A stretch of 64,000 nucleotides of DNA from Usnea hakonensis (GCA_013423325.1 BLJB01000202.1:25123-89122); one strand, 5' to 3'. Positions 48,541 through 61,401 are shown, counted from the first letter of the stretch. Numbers and translations: made by a program. The notes: generated by a model from the letters alone, not told the origin.

Positions 48541-51520
48541 CTAGCCAACAAGCTCTTTCAAGTACTCCAATCGACTAGATGTCAAATCGGCCCTGCTAAT
48601 ACGTCCACCATTCAAAGTGAGGTCTGCCAATTCTTGTTTTCGTCGTTGAAGTTTTAGCACCTGTTCCTCCCAAGAATTTCGCATCGTATACCTTGTTGTG
48701 GTAACTTTCTTCAGTTGCCCGAGTCTGTATATTCTATCAAGCGCCTGCAACTCACTCATCGGGTTCCATTGGGGCTCCATTATGTATGCACGTGACGCCG
48801 CAGTCAAGTCAAGTCCGATACCGCCGCAAGATATGGTAGCGAGGAGGACGCGGATACCAGGCTTAGTACGGAAGCCGTGGAGAACATCGGCCCGGTCGTT
48901 GGCGGAAAGGTTGCCGTCGAGGCGATCAAAACCAATGGAGTGTGTCTCGAGCTGAGGCTGAATGATGTCGAAAGTCTTGGTCCAGGAGGAGAACACAACG
49001 CTGGTTTTGGATTTTAGTGATCTTAGACTTATGACTCGTTTACACATGACGGTAACGACGAACCTTTTGATGTCTTCTGGCGTTTCCAGCAGGTCTTGCA
49101 GAAGTCTCCTCACTTTGGTTGGAGCGACAAGACCTGATGGGCCTAAAGAGCCAGTCTCAACAAGAACATTACCCTCCTTTCCTTGCGTCTTTTGTTTCTG
49201 AGAACATCGCGGAAGGTGATGACAGATTCTGGACACTTTGGTTGCTGTTTTGCCTTGGTTCTCAAAACATAGCGAACACCAGAGCTCCAACGACTCACCA
49301 ATCCAGGGCTCTTCCTCACGGTCTGCGCCAGTCTCGCTCGATAAAATCGAAGACAGGTCTTGATCACATGCGGCGTTTGAACATTTAGCGAGTCCAACTT
49401 GGTCGAGTTGGTCGAAGCGCGCTTGAGCCTCTTGATTGCTCCATGCTGGCTGAGTCTCCTGGACTTCCACCACGTCTTCAGACCTTCTCGTTCCGTGAAT
49501 ACACATGAGTCGAAGTTCGTTGACCCACTTCAATGCGTTAAGAAATTTGACGCCTCCATCTGCTTTGCCGACATTGTCAAGACTATATACCGTCTTATAT
49601 TTGACCCGTTGGTATTCTTGCCATTCCTCAGAGCTAAATTCGAGATAGATGTTGTGGTCTGTTCGTGGTAGAAGCTCAATGGTAGTCTTGGGACGTCGAA
49701 GTGAGAGACAATTGACAAGCGTCTTCAACTTCGCAACCGAATCGGGATCTGATCTTTTTTTCCAACGTTGGGTAACCTGAGTGTTGAAAACCCTGTGGTC
49801 ATCAAAAGGAGAGCATCGCAGAAACTTGAACAGACAGTATAAATCCATGAGGCGATTTTGTATAGGGGTGGCAGTGACAGCCCAGCGGCGGTCTGCTTCC
49901 AAGGCACATATTGATTTTGAAAACGACTTGGTTGGTTCGCGGATAATATGAGCTTTACTATTAGCGTGAGATGGACACATTCGAGCCTTAGCAAACCTTC
50001 GTCGAGCACAATTCTTCCCCAATTTACAGAATGCAACGTCAAGCGGTTCTCTGATTGATCTTTCCAGGATTTCCAGTCCAGACGTACGAGAGAGTAGGTT
50101 GTTATGACCAACGCATAAAGATTGAGTTGCTGAAGGAATTTGACTCTATCTTTTCCGTAGTAGATACAGTACTTCAGGGAGCCTGATGATCCTAAATGTC
50201 TACAAATATCAGTAATGACTCTTCCAGGCCAATTTTGTCACCTTAGACAGTATGTACTTTTGTAACTCATCCTTCCACATTTGAATTACTACAAAAGTCA
50301 GCTGTAGTCAAATTCTGGGAAGGGCAGAAATGACTGACAGGTCTTGGGAACGACCAGTAACGTGGTAGATGAAGACTCCTCCGTGAGAGAGCTCTGACAC
50401 TGGCTATCGTGTAGGGTCTGAAACCCAGATGCGAGAAGAGCGATAATGCTAAGAGACTTCCCAAGTCCAGGAGCATCGATCAGAAGTCCGCCTCGAAACT
50501 GATCTGGCGGCCTTGTTTGCTTTGTCCCGGATATAATATTGTGGAATAGGAGACGGGCCGGAGAATCTTGTACCTCTTTCCAAATGTCTCTACGATGGCC
50601 GTCCATCGCCCAGCCACGCTCTCGCTGCATCATGAATGTGAGTGCCTGCTTTTGATGCTTATAAAGCTCTGTCCTGACAGCTTGAGGTGTCTCTGCATCG
50701 CTAAGAGGGTCCTGCTCCGCACAGTCTGTAAAAAAGTCTATATAGTCTGTAGGGATCTCGGATACGAATCCTCTTTCACAGCCTGGAACATTCTCAAGGT
50801 CCAGAGTATGGACTATGCGATTATCTTCAGGGGACATACAGTGAGGGTTTCGATAAGGAACATTCCGACTGCAGTGTCTCGGATGTTGCAAATATAGATG
50901 GCATTTCGCTGCAAACGCGCCCACAAGCTCGAAAAGCTTAAACGGTCCATAAAGTACTGCAAACAGCTCCAGAGGAGGCTGTAGCGCGGAATGTTGTGTT
51001 TTGGAATTCGTTCCCACATGCTTTCTCAAGGGCTTCTCTGTCTGCGCCGTGTTGCGATCTGCGAATAGCTCTAGTGATATTTCTCTCTGGAGCACCCCTA
51101 CAACCTTCTGATCATTCTTGTGAAGAGTACCAACTGTATCCTTAGTATCAGAGTCCAAGAGAGTTCTCGAGTCTGCCAGAATATCAATAGACACCGGTAC
51201 TTGGTTGACGCTGTAGGTGTTGGACAACTGAATTCGCAGGCCAATGATCTAACAGCAGATTTTAGTCAGTGGGCTAAGACCAAAGTTCAGCAATCTTATA
51301 CGTAAGATCAACGTCAACAGTATACGCCAACGGCTTGAGAGATTTGAACAGAACAGATGTCACAAGAGTCAAGTCGGCCATTTACCAAGTGAAGTGTCTC
51401 AGGATAGGAAATTTCGTAGCTTACCATGCCGAAACAGTGAATCTCATCCTCGGCTACCGCTTTTCTCTCGGCTGGCTTTTGAATAAATGTGGCCCTCTTG
51501 TCCTCTAATGACTGCTCCAT
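48541..51520 (-). CDS. SNF2-family DNA-dependent ATPase (Rad5/HLTF-like helicase core)
   Basis: Five exons (51,425-51,520; 50,339-51,248; 50,249-50,288; 49,997-50,199; 48,541-49,952) join in phase to 886 aa. SNF2 motifs are ordered: LYKHQKQALTFMMQRE (Q-like), GGLLIDAPGLGKSLS (motif I; most relatives have DDMGLGKT), LVVPKTLIQMWKDEL (Ia), RIVLDEAHIIR (II, across an intron), WAVTATPIQNRLMDLYCL (III), then TSVVFSSWTKTFDIIQPQL (IV), RVLLATISCGGIGLDLTAAS (V) and ALDRIYRLGQ (VI). Rad5/HLTF proteins usually carry a RING finger between the lobes. Here only scattered cysteines (CSNAACDQ ... LWCSLCFENQ) lie there, so ubiquitin-ligase activity is doubtful. The first intron of 176 nt is longer than the others; an extra small exon inside it would break the phase. 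Likely nuclear, acting on chromatin or stalled forks. Confidence 0.85.
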
Positions 51521-51880
51521 GGTACAAGCATTTCGGACACAGCACGGCTAGCACTGAGGCCTCAAAGGGTTCAAGAAGCGAGACACCATTTCTCCAAATT
51601 TTGCAAACATAACCCTTTATCATTAGGGTTGGATCATTTCACTTTGACTGATCATGGTTGTAATGACCTGGGGAAGTGTGCTTTGAAAGGCAAGGACCGT
51701 GATGTGGGGTTGGGGATGCCCTCGCCCCGCAGTGCCTCGACACCGGAAGAGCGTAATCACGATATCAAAGGTTAGGCCGCAGTCGTGGCTGTTCTTTACT
51801 ATAGAACAGTCGACAGACCGGTAATACGCATATATGAGCCGAGGGGCTGTGCAGTTGGCGGGAGAGGTGCATATTGACTA
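51521..51880. other. upstream region of the SNF2 gene
   Basis: GC-balanced DNA between the SNF2 start codon and the transposon. Nothing coding is supported. Confidence 0.4.
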
Positions 51881-51975
51881 CTGCCTATTGCAAATCAACC
51901 GAATTTTGGCCGTTAGCGAAACCATGATCACTCCCCCACCAAAATTTGGTGCGGGAACCACCAAATATAAGCTGG
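51881..51975 (+). repeat. left terminal inverted repeat
   Basis: Retains CpA and TpG dinucleotides, unlike the DNA just inside it. Contains a short palindrome (ACCAAAATTTGGT). Confidence 0.88.
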
Positions 51976-54900
51976 CAATATAGTACTAGCTATAGCGTAC
52001 CTCGTTATCGCTACTATAATATATAGTCGTCCCCCCTCTTAAATAGCCTCTTATAGAGCCTCTTTTGGCCTTTCCTACTATTTATAGCCTCTCGTATAGC
52101 CTCTTTCTACCTATAAAAGACTGTTAGTATATCTCCCAAAAAACGTACCCTACCCCCGAAAAAGTAGTCTATCAAAGAGGCTATTAAACTAATAAAGGCC
52201 GTTAGAAAGAGACGATCTAGTACTCTTAATAAAAGTAATATTATCTAGGTTATATAGATACCTTCGATCTCTAGGCTAAAACTAAATAGGTTAAAGGAGA
52301 CTCTAAAGTATATATTACTAAGACTAAATAGGCTAAAAGAGACTCTAAAGTAAATATTACTATAACTCTATAACTCTAAGCCTATTCCGAAACTATTAAG
52401 ACTTAATAGCCTAATAGATTCTACCTTATATAACTATATACTCGGTATACTAGATAAGACTTAGAGTACGAATAGTAATATAGGATTACTTACTCCTCTA
52501 GAATCTATCGCTATTAGTCTACTTATCTAAATATATATAGATATACCTCTTTCTAAGTTTCCGATTATATTTAATACGCCTAAAAAAGGCCTCTTTAGGA
52601 GGCGTATCCTTACTAAAAAGGCTACTAAGGCTCTTAATATACTAGGTACGCCTATACTAAATAGATATATATTAGTAGGAGATCTATAGATAAGTAAGAC
52701 TTAAGATTACTATACTAGTACTTAATAAGATTATATAAGTATAGGCCGAAATTAGGATAGCTTTTTTAAGGTATATTAATTATACTCTCGGCCTAAGAAT
52801 AAAGAGGATAATATAGAGACTATAATTAAATAAAATAAAATAGAATATAGACTCGGGATAATAATAAGGTCGATAAGGCCGATAAGGTTAATAATAATAA
52901 TTTAAGAGCTTCTAGAGCTCTCTTATAGCCTTTTTTATAGTAGAGTAAGGCTATAGTAAAGACGGTAAAGACGGCTACTAAAGGAAAGACTACTATAGAA
53001 GGTAGGAAGGAGGATAGAAAGGCTATAGAAAGAAAAAAGAAAACCGAGTTATAAATACTAGTAGATATTAATACTCTTACTAATAATATTATTAAATATT
53101 ATCTACTCCGGAAGTACTATTATAAGGGTAAAGAGTACGAAGGTATATAGTATCTTAATCCTACTATTAAGGGTAATAAAGATAGTAAAATCGTTCTTAA
53201 GGATCTTATTACTAAAGAGTATAAATTAGCTAAAAAGGCCGCTAATAAAGGAGGTTTTATCTACTATCGCGTTTCTATTCGTATAACGCTATTATATACA
53301 AGAATAATAGTAAAAGATAGATAAGATAATAAGTTTAATATATAAGAGGATTAGTCCTTCTAGAGCTAGTTAGAGGATAATATTAAATAGTAGTCTAATA
53401 TAAAGAGGATAGATTTAATAATATTATTAATATTAAAATAGAGTAGATACGCTAATAGTACTATTCTACCTCTTATATTTATATCTATATCTATACTAAG
53501 TTAAAGCGACGCGTCTTTATCTACTAGCTAGCCTTAAATTACTACTATAATAAAGCTCCTAGCTAAAAGAGATAGGTAGTAAGTAAATTAGATACCTATA
53601 TAAGAGATATATTAGGAGTTACTTATTAAATAGCGCTATCTAAAGACTAGCTATAATAAAGGCCGGTACTATTATATTAATAATAAAGGAGAGTATTTCC
53701 CTCTTATTTCTATATATCTAATAAGCTAGATAAAAGATATTTAATAAGAAAGAAATACTACTATATAGAAGTAACTAAGCTATATACTTTTTAATATACT
53801 AAAACTAGTAAAGAGAGGCTAAGTAAAAGAGATAAAAAAGGCCTAATAGTAGAAATAGATAGCTTCTACTACTATTATTACTCCTATTACTTCTTATATT
53901 CCTACTCCTACTATTAACTACTATATAGAAAAAGGCCTAAATAACGAGCTTTCTTACTAATATAGTAATACGTATTTTATATTAGTAATACCTTATTAGG
54001 TAATAGCTATACTAGCTCCTCTTCCTCTTTAGATAAATCCTCTAAGTAGTTCTATTTAAGGCGAAAACTATCTATTAAAGGATTATATTAATTAGTATAT
54101 TAAAAGGTAGCCGGCTAAAAAGGAGCTATTAACGCGTATATTTAATAGTCTAGATAAGGAGTACTATATATTATACTATATATAGCGGTAGAAGGATACT
54201 ATAGATCCGGCTATTAAAAAGATATAGAGGGATTTATATATTCTATTTAGCCTAGGACATTAATTAGCTAAAAATATAAGTATATTTATATAGTAATATA
54301 AATATAGATATATATAGTAAATAAGTATTTATAAGTCTCTTTATAAATAAGATATATAGTAATATCCCGCCTAGTAAAAGAATATAGTAAAGCCTTTAAT
54401 TAAGGTAGATAAGACTAATTTAGATTTCCTATATAATAATATAATTTAGGATAACGCGAATTAAGGGCTAGATCTCGTAGGTAGTAAGGATCTAGATAAT
54501 TCTTAGGCCTTTCTATATAATAATTAAGGCTCTTTCTAGTACTATAAAAGCTATATCTACTTATTTTATATATATATTAGTATTTAAATAGAAGCTAGAA
54601 GATTATAAGTACTTAGTATATTTATCTTCTACCCTTACCTTTTACCCCTTACCTTTACCTTTTACCCCGCCTCGATAGTATAGACCTTTTATAGGTAGGG
54701 TAATAAGAGTAGATAATAGTTCCTAGAAATACTTCTAGTATAGTTTAGCCCCCTAAATATTATAATTCCTATTAGTAGAGCTCTCTAGTACCTTTAAAAA
54801 AATTCTTATATTATAGCTAGGGCGGAGCTATATTAATTTTTTTTTAGCCTCTATTAATATTAACTTCGGCCTTTTTAAATAGCTTTACCGGATTACTAAT

Positions 54901-56186
54901 TACCCTATAGTTCTAAGTAGCTATAGTAATATATAGGAAGCTTTCGAATCCCTCCTTATTCTAATTATAATAGGTCTTATATATCTAGAAGTTTCGGTAT
55001 ATCTATACCTTTAAGATTAAAAAAGAGGTCTTAATAGGATTTAGATTAGATAAATACGATAGTAAAAAGGCTAATTTAATATCTATTTTTAAATATATAT
55101 CTTCTAGCTCTTAAGACTTATAAGTCTTATAATTATTATATATTAATATCGAGCGAGGGCCTAATATAGGCGAATAGAGCGGTAAGATCTAATATTATAT
55201 AAAATTGTTAAAGATCTTAATAATAATAGAGCCTTAGTATATAGTATAGATAATATACCCTTCTAAAGTAATTACTAGTAAGATACTCTACCTCTTATAC
55301 CTCTTTAGACTTCTAATTAGGGTAAATATAACGCTAATTAGGGTTTATCTAGTATAACGATTATCTTCTAGATCTTAGTTAATATAATATAGTCGATAGG
55401 GAGGGAGCTCTTACTAATATATTTAAAAAAAGTACTCTTATCTAAATATATTAGCTAATTACCTCGCTATCTAACTAATCGTTATATCTATTAATTTTAT
55501 AGATCTTAACTATATTAGGCTACTACCTATCTATACTTTTTTTAGCTAAAATCTAGATATTTAAACTTATATAATATAATAGATTTATTGATAAGGAGGT
55601 TAAACGTATTATATAAAAAAAAGTATATCTTATTTATATACGCTATAGGGCGTTTATTAAGATAGTTAAGTATTACTATATTATAAGCGAGATCTAGAGT
55701 ACGAGGGCGTCCTCTATAATTAAGAGGCTCTAAGGCTACTTCCCCCTACTCCTCCTAATATTTATAATACTAGTATATCGAGGACTTACTAACTTAATAC
55801 TTTAGGGTAATATTACTATCCGTTTACCTATACTTTAAGTTATACTTAATAGCTACTTTAATCTAGGGCGAATATAAGAGGCCTACTATAATAGTAATAA
55901 TAAGATATATAGTAATTATATAGTATATTATAAGAGGTAGAATAAGGCCTTCTATAATAGTTATAAGAGATATAAAAAAGATAGTAATAATAAAAGAGAT
56001 ATATATAAAAAAGGTAGAGTTAAATACTATATTATAACTATAGGGAAGGTCGCTAAGAGGTATAGTAATAGTAAGGGTATATATCTAGCTACTATATTAA
56101 ATTACTATAGGGGCTACTAATAAGGTTATATACCTCTTCTACGCTTTTCTCAGTAATCTCTATAGTAATAGCGAGGTCATTAATAT

Positions 56187-56281
56187 CCAGCTCATATTTG
56201 GTGGTTCCCGCACCAAATTTTGGTAGGGGAGTGATCATGGTTTCGCTAACGGCCAAAATTCGGTTGATTTGCAACAGGCAG
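56187..56281 (-). repeat. right terminal inverted repeat
   Basis: Inverted copy of the left repeat. On the minus strand a short open frame crosses it (about 56,092-56,334, including MITPLPKFGAGTTKYEL). It stops where RIP begins, so it may be the remains of a coding end that reached into the repeat. Confidence 0.88.
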
Positions 56282-56736
56282 TAATTTAGCGCCAGTAAAG
56301 TACCCGGCCGATGCCGACACCTTCGATGTAGCAAAAGCCTATTTGTTCAGACCTCAAACAAGGGCCTCGTCCACTAATGCACCTCTAAGCCATGGGATGG
56401 CGAAGTAACACATGTCATTTGACGTAGATCAAATGCGCAGTTCACTCGATGCGAATAGGTCGGTAAGGAGGCTGAGAGACTGACCTACAGAAATAGTGAA
56501 GGCTTAAAATTTTTTTCATTGGCTGCTTCCCTCTCTACGGTGAACTTAAGAGAAAGCGCCATAATATAATTATCAAACTTCACCATACGATGGACATCCT
56601 CAAGTCCAATGCTGATGTTGCAGAGTAGGACCTAAGTGGGCATCCTTGTTATTAAAGAAAGAGTATACAGATACTGGGTCACGAATAATACACTAGTAAA
56701 CATCGTTGCGCTCTGTCCATGGCCATCTAGAATGTC
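56282..56736. promoter_or_regulatory. upstream region of the NACHT-C2H2-SANT gene
   Basis: 455 bp of balanced composition between the transposon end and the STAND start codon; must include the promoter. No specific site is identified. The transposon therefore sits within half a kilobase of the start. Confidence 0.4.
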
Positions 56737-59700
56737 ATGGCGACCGGAGAGGCAATAGTAAAGAAGGCGCTCGACCGTTTGAAATCTGTGCTCTCGAGTG
56801 AAGATGATCGCATGTTCTCCAACACCTCCTTGGAGGACATAATGCGCGAGGCTCGTAAAATCGAGAGTGAACAAGGCCCGCGACTCGGGTTGAAAAATTT
56901 GCGAAGGATTGAGCCCTTTTTACGGTTTCTGGAGAGCTATGCTGGTGTTATAGAGGTCTTTTGTCAAGCTTATGCGCCGATGGCATTTGTTTGGGTGAGA
57001 ATCATCGTACTGTTTCAATAGCTTGTGTATCGACTGACTCAAAAGTCTTTAAGGGGCCAATCAAGTTGATATTACAGGTATGTATAAAAAATATTCACTC
57101 TCAGATGGCTTACAGATGCGATCCAGTTGGCAAGTAACTACACGACCGCCTTGGAAAAGATATTGCAAGCCTTTAGTGAGCTTGCTGATGCTCTCCCGCA
57201 TCTAGACAGGCTACAAACACTATTTCGAGAGGACACCCATGTCAACTATGCCCTCGCCCTTGTCTATAATGACATAACCGAGTTCATTCAGCAAGCATAC
57301 AAAATCTTTCGCCGCAAAGCCTGGCACGTCTGGTTCACTGTCAGTTGGGGTCTTTTCGAAAGAAATTTTCGCAAGATCGTCGAAAGACTATCACTACACT
57401 GCGATCTTCTGGACAAGGAAGCCGCAGCTGCCCATTACCTTGAAATGAGAAAGCTCAAAGACAAGCACCAGGCTGAAGAAGATGCTTTCGAAATAAAGAC
57501 CTGCAATGAGATGACTCGGGACGTTCTTCAGTGGCTTTCAGCGGGAGAAGATCGCCAAGAGGAGCGCCTCGATCGAATATCTGACGTATGTCAGTCTGAA
57601 GCTTGCGACTGGGTGCTTGAAGATCCTCAGGTGCGACTTTGGATACAAGATGATTGTGGCGACGCGATTCTTTGGATGACGGGCATTCCGGGAGCCGGGA
57701 AAAGCTATCTCTGTTCGATGATCATTAGAAACCTACAGATTGAGCCACATCGCTCCACGCTTTACTACTTTTGTAGTCATCAAGAGTCCAGCGAAGACAC
57801 CTATGCCAACTTACTGCGAACGTTGGCCTTTCAATTATTGCAACAAAACCTGGACATGGCGTTGCTTGTCCATCAAGAATTTTTTCTCAAAGGATCAAGC
57901 CTCTCCGGTCCAGCCGTGAGAAAGTTACTCTCCCAAACCCTGCTGGCAACTAAAGTCACACGTATTGTCGTCGACGGTATTGACGAATTAGATCGCGGCA
58001 CCCAACATGACATACTCAAAAGCCTTGTAGAAATCCAAAAGAGCGCGAAGAACAATTGCAAGCTGCTTATTTGCAGTCGAGAAGAGCCTCAAATTCAGAA
58101 GCTGTTACCAGGCAGGGTCCACATGAAGCTGGGAAATAAGACTTCCGAAGGCCTCGGCCTCTACATTAACACGCAAGTCAAAGAAGAACTGCAAGAAAAG
58201 TTTCCCGAGATGGACTCATCGCTTGTTAATTTGGTGGAGCAACGTCTCCACAGCAAGGCAAGGGGAATGTTTCTCTGGGTCAGACTAGTGATCAACACAC
58301 TCAAACAACAATTTTCAGAGATGGATATTGAAGTCGCCATTGATCAGCTACCGGAGGGTTTAAACGAAGCTTATGGACTCGTCATAACGCGCATCGATGC
58401 TGTACGCCCGACCTCGCTTCGGGATCGAATTTTCACAATACTTTTTTGGGTATGTGCAGCATATCGTTCAATCGGGATCCACGAGGTTGCAGACGGACTT
58501 GCGTTGCACTCGGGTCAAAGAGAATTGAATAGGAGGACCAGGAGTAACAACCTGCACCGAGACATTATCGAGCTATGCGCGCCTCTCCTTGAGAGCTCTG
58601 ATACAAAGGTTCTGGACTTGGTGCACTTCTCAGCAAAAGAATATTTTGTCAGCGAGCAGAGTGGCCCCTTTGTCGACATTTCTAGAGCTCATCTTAGCAT
58701 CGCCTCCTCCTGCGTCATCAACTTGACCACTTGTCTTGATGTTGTGCCGGGATATAATGCCGATTTCAGACAAGAAGACCTTGAATCTCGTACAGTGCAG
58801 GGGTGCTATGGCTTGCAATCGTACGGGCATGAGTTCTGGGCTGAGCACGTCTTAGCTTTTCTAGGAACAACTGGAGCGACAGACCCTACTGCAAATGATC
58901 TCCTTTGTAAGTTAGAGGGCCTTTTTCGAGTATGGAAGCATCCCACGCAGGCCGCAGGAAATTGTTCCTCGGAAACAGACAGAGCGGAAGTCTCGCAAGG
59001 CCTCCTTAGACTTCAACAATCACCTTTACTTTACCAGTTCATCTCCAGTTGGCTCAGCTTCAAGAGGAAGTTGAAGGAAGCAAAACGCGACTTCAAAGAT
59101 TTGAATGACCAGCAACAGTGGAGAATGGAGGCGGATGAGACCTATCTGAGTCTCATTGATGTTCGCTTAAGTACTGTCACAGAACGGCTGCTAACATTGG
59201 AGTCTTCTCAACTGCCCCCGCACATTGATGAAAGAGACCTCAGATACTTCAGAGGTCGTTTCAGCTTCCCGTGTAGGTTTCTCGATTGCCACCATTGCTA
59301 CAATTCGGTTGGAGACAGAGACGTTCATGAAGCGTCCCACGTACCCTCTTTCCCGTGCCTTCAGTGCGACTTCTCGGGAAGGGGTTTCAGGACGCGCAAA
59401 GACTTAGAAAAGCATACAAAAAGGTATCATATGTGTCCAGAAGACTTTGATATACCGATCGATCTGCAATCCTGCAAAGGTTGGGAGCCAGGCGCTGGTG
59501 GTCCGATTTCACGTCCCAACCAAACTGGAAGGTGGACTGAACAAGGGCGGAAGGCTCTGCAGGAGGGATTTCGTCATGTTCTCGCAAATGTGGAGTCTGA
59601 AATGAGGACACTAAAAAATAGCAGGCAAGATTCCCCAGAGTTGACTTCAAAGGGAAGCAATCCCAGCGCGAGCTCTGCTATAATCGAAGACAACTCCGTG

Positions 59701-61401
59701 ACGAGACTGGACAACATCCGGGACAAGATTGAGCGAAAGCAGTACGACACTCTAGCGGAGTTTAAGAATGATCTTCGTGGACTGCCAAGTGACTCAATAC
59801 CGTCGTCAAAATGGGCGGGCCCTGAAGGAATTGATTCTAATTGCGAAGGGGCATTAGAGAAAGCTTTACTACCTTTTCCTGCCTTCGCTCATTTTGACAG
59901 CACCGATTTAAAGGGAGAAAGGCCTCATATTCCTTTCGGAACTGCCCCTCATATGCTCGAAGGTCAGATTGGAAGCCTCGGTGAGCTCGAAAAAGATATG
60001 GCCAATCTCGATGTGACTCCCTTGTATGCTAGGATACCCTATTGGTCATTGACAGAAAAGAAAAAGTTCCCAGAGCTCTTGCAGCGGTTTGGAAGAGACT
60101 TCTCGAAAATAGCTGACATGTTGAAGACCAAGACCCTCGAGGATGTTGAGCAATACTTCGTCCAACAGGTGGACACGGGGAACCCTGAAGTATCGGACTG
60201 GATCAATCTCGCAGAGGCCAGGTTGCAGCAAGAAGCTTTTAGCACTGCAACAACTACGAGACCGAGAGAAGCTGAGTCGGAAGAGCAAGCGCAAAAGGAT
60301 CATCCTCATCCAACCGTGTCAAATCCTTTGCAATTAAGCCAGCTCCCAGTGTCGAGCATGTATCTCCCGCAGTTTGGCAAGCCTAAATCGCTTCTGGCCC
60401 CAGCGAGGGACGCCTCGAATTCGACAGGACCGGACCTGGAATCTGGGGAAACAGTCCTCGTACCAAAAGGCAAGAAGCGGCGCCCTCCACCAAGAGTACA
60501 TTGTCCGCACTGTTCTGCCCCAAAACAGGAGGGGTTTCGCGACGAGTACGCTTTAGGGAAACATATAGAGCGCTACCATACAGCGACTCGGAAGATCTGG
60601 ATTTGTGAAGATATCTCCTTCGACAAGAAGTTCCTTGCAAATTGCAAAGCTTGCTCAGCAAGCAAGCGCTACAGTTCTAAAAGTACCGCTCGCAAGCATC
60701 TTCGCGAAGTACATTTCACATCTGAAACGGCGGGAGAGAAACTTCAAAGGTGGCTGCGGGAGACCGAGGAGCCGAACCGGAACATGCAAACTTCCTCCGG
60801 GGGCCCAGAATCTAGACCTAGTGCCCCGACAACAAAACGGAAGAGGCAAGAGACGAATATCTCTTTGCCACCACTGAAAGACCATCGTGATAGCTCCAGG
60901 ACACTACCCTCTATGATTCTCAAAATGAGCGGTCGAAAGCGGTCGAAATCAGTATCGAGCCCAAAAGATTTGTTGGACAATGACGAGGATCTGGACGAAG
61001 ACACCGACATCGACATGGAGGATCCGAGTCTTTCTTCACCAGAGGATGATTCCTCCAAGGACGACATTTTCCTCGACGGCGTCTCCTTCGACAATCTTCT
61101 TCCAGGCAGCGTAAGTGACCGAGGCTCGCTCAATGCTGACGGTCCACCTCATCGGACTAATCGCGCATTGATTCAGCTTGATCAAGTCTCTAGACTGCCT
61201 AATCTCAACTCTTTCCAAAAGTCTGCCTGCGCAGATCACGTCGAGATGCTACATTACAAACTCGACAAGTTGTCCGTGGACGATTCAGTTTATCAGGAAA
61301 CGCTCGGGAAGCTGACCTCGCTTTCGAGATCGCTGATGGCTGATTTGAGAAAATGGCAACGGCGTTCAACACTCGCCCCCACTCTACCTGTTGCTTTCTA
61401 A
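56737..61401 (+). CDS. STAND protein: DUF7708-like, NACHT, C2H2 fingers, SANT/Myb-like, C2H2
   Basis: Three exons (56,737-56,994; 57,054-57,077; 57,127-61,401) join in phase to 1,518 aa. The 24-nt middle exon restores VWGPIKLILQLASNYTTALE, a conserved stretch of the N-terminal STAND domain. The NACHT core shows ILWMTGIPGAGKSYL (Walker A, about 279), RIVVDGIDELD (Walker B, about 373) and KLLICSREEP (sensor), then a winged-helix region and HFSAKEYFVSEQSGPF. WD40, ankyrin or TPR repeats are absent. Instead come C2H2 fingers at about 810-860 (one canonical, FPCLQCDFSG ... HTKRYH), a SANT/Myb-like domain at about 1,065-1,112 (IPYWSLTEKKKFPELLQRFG), a second zinc-finger block at 1,219-1,295 (CPHCSAPK ... 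HIERYH; CKACSASK ... HLREVHF), a basic KRKR cluster near 1,330 and an acidic stretch near 1,380-1,410. Nucleotide-switch signalling coupled to nuclear or DNA-binding output is inferred. Confidence 0.92.

Larger units (their letters stand above)
51881..56281. mobile_element. 4.4-kb DNA transposon with 95-bp terminal inverted repeats, RIP-mutated inside
   Basis: The left end (51,881-51,975) and right end (56,187-56,281) are inverted copies of a 95-bp sequence starting CTGCC[T] and containing TTGCAAATCAACCG and CCAAAATTTGGTGCGGGAACC, with only a few mismatches. TA lies immediately outside both ends (51,879-51,880 and 56,282-56,283), as expected for Tc1/mariner-type insertion. The interior is saturated with RIP: CpA and TpG are nearly absent. 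In-frame stops are everywhere, although the plus strand from about 52,090 to 54,500 reads long if mutated Gln codons are allowed. I could not recognise a DDE transposase. At 4.4 kb it is larger than typical fungal Fot1/pogo elements of about 2 kb, so it may be a long variant or contain a nested insertion. Confidence 0.85.

Noticed and set aside
51249..51424. Extra small exon inside the first SNF2 intron
   Set aside because: A candidate 35-nt exon between good-looking signals shifts the phase and destroys the following conserved frame; a single 176-nt intron keeps it.
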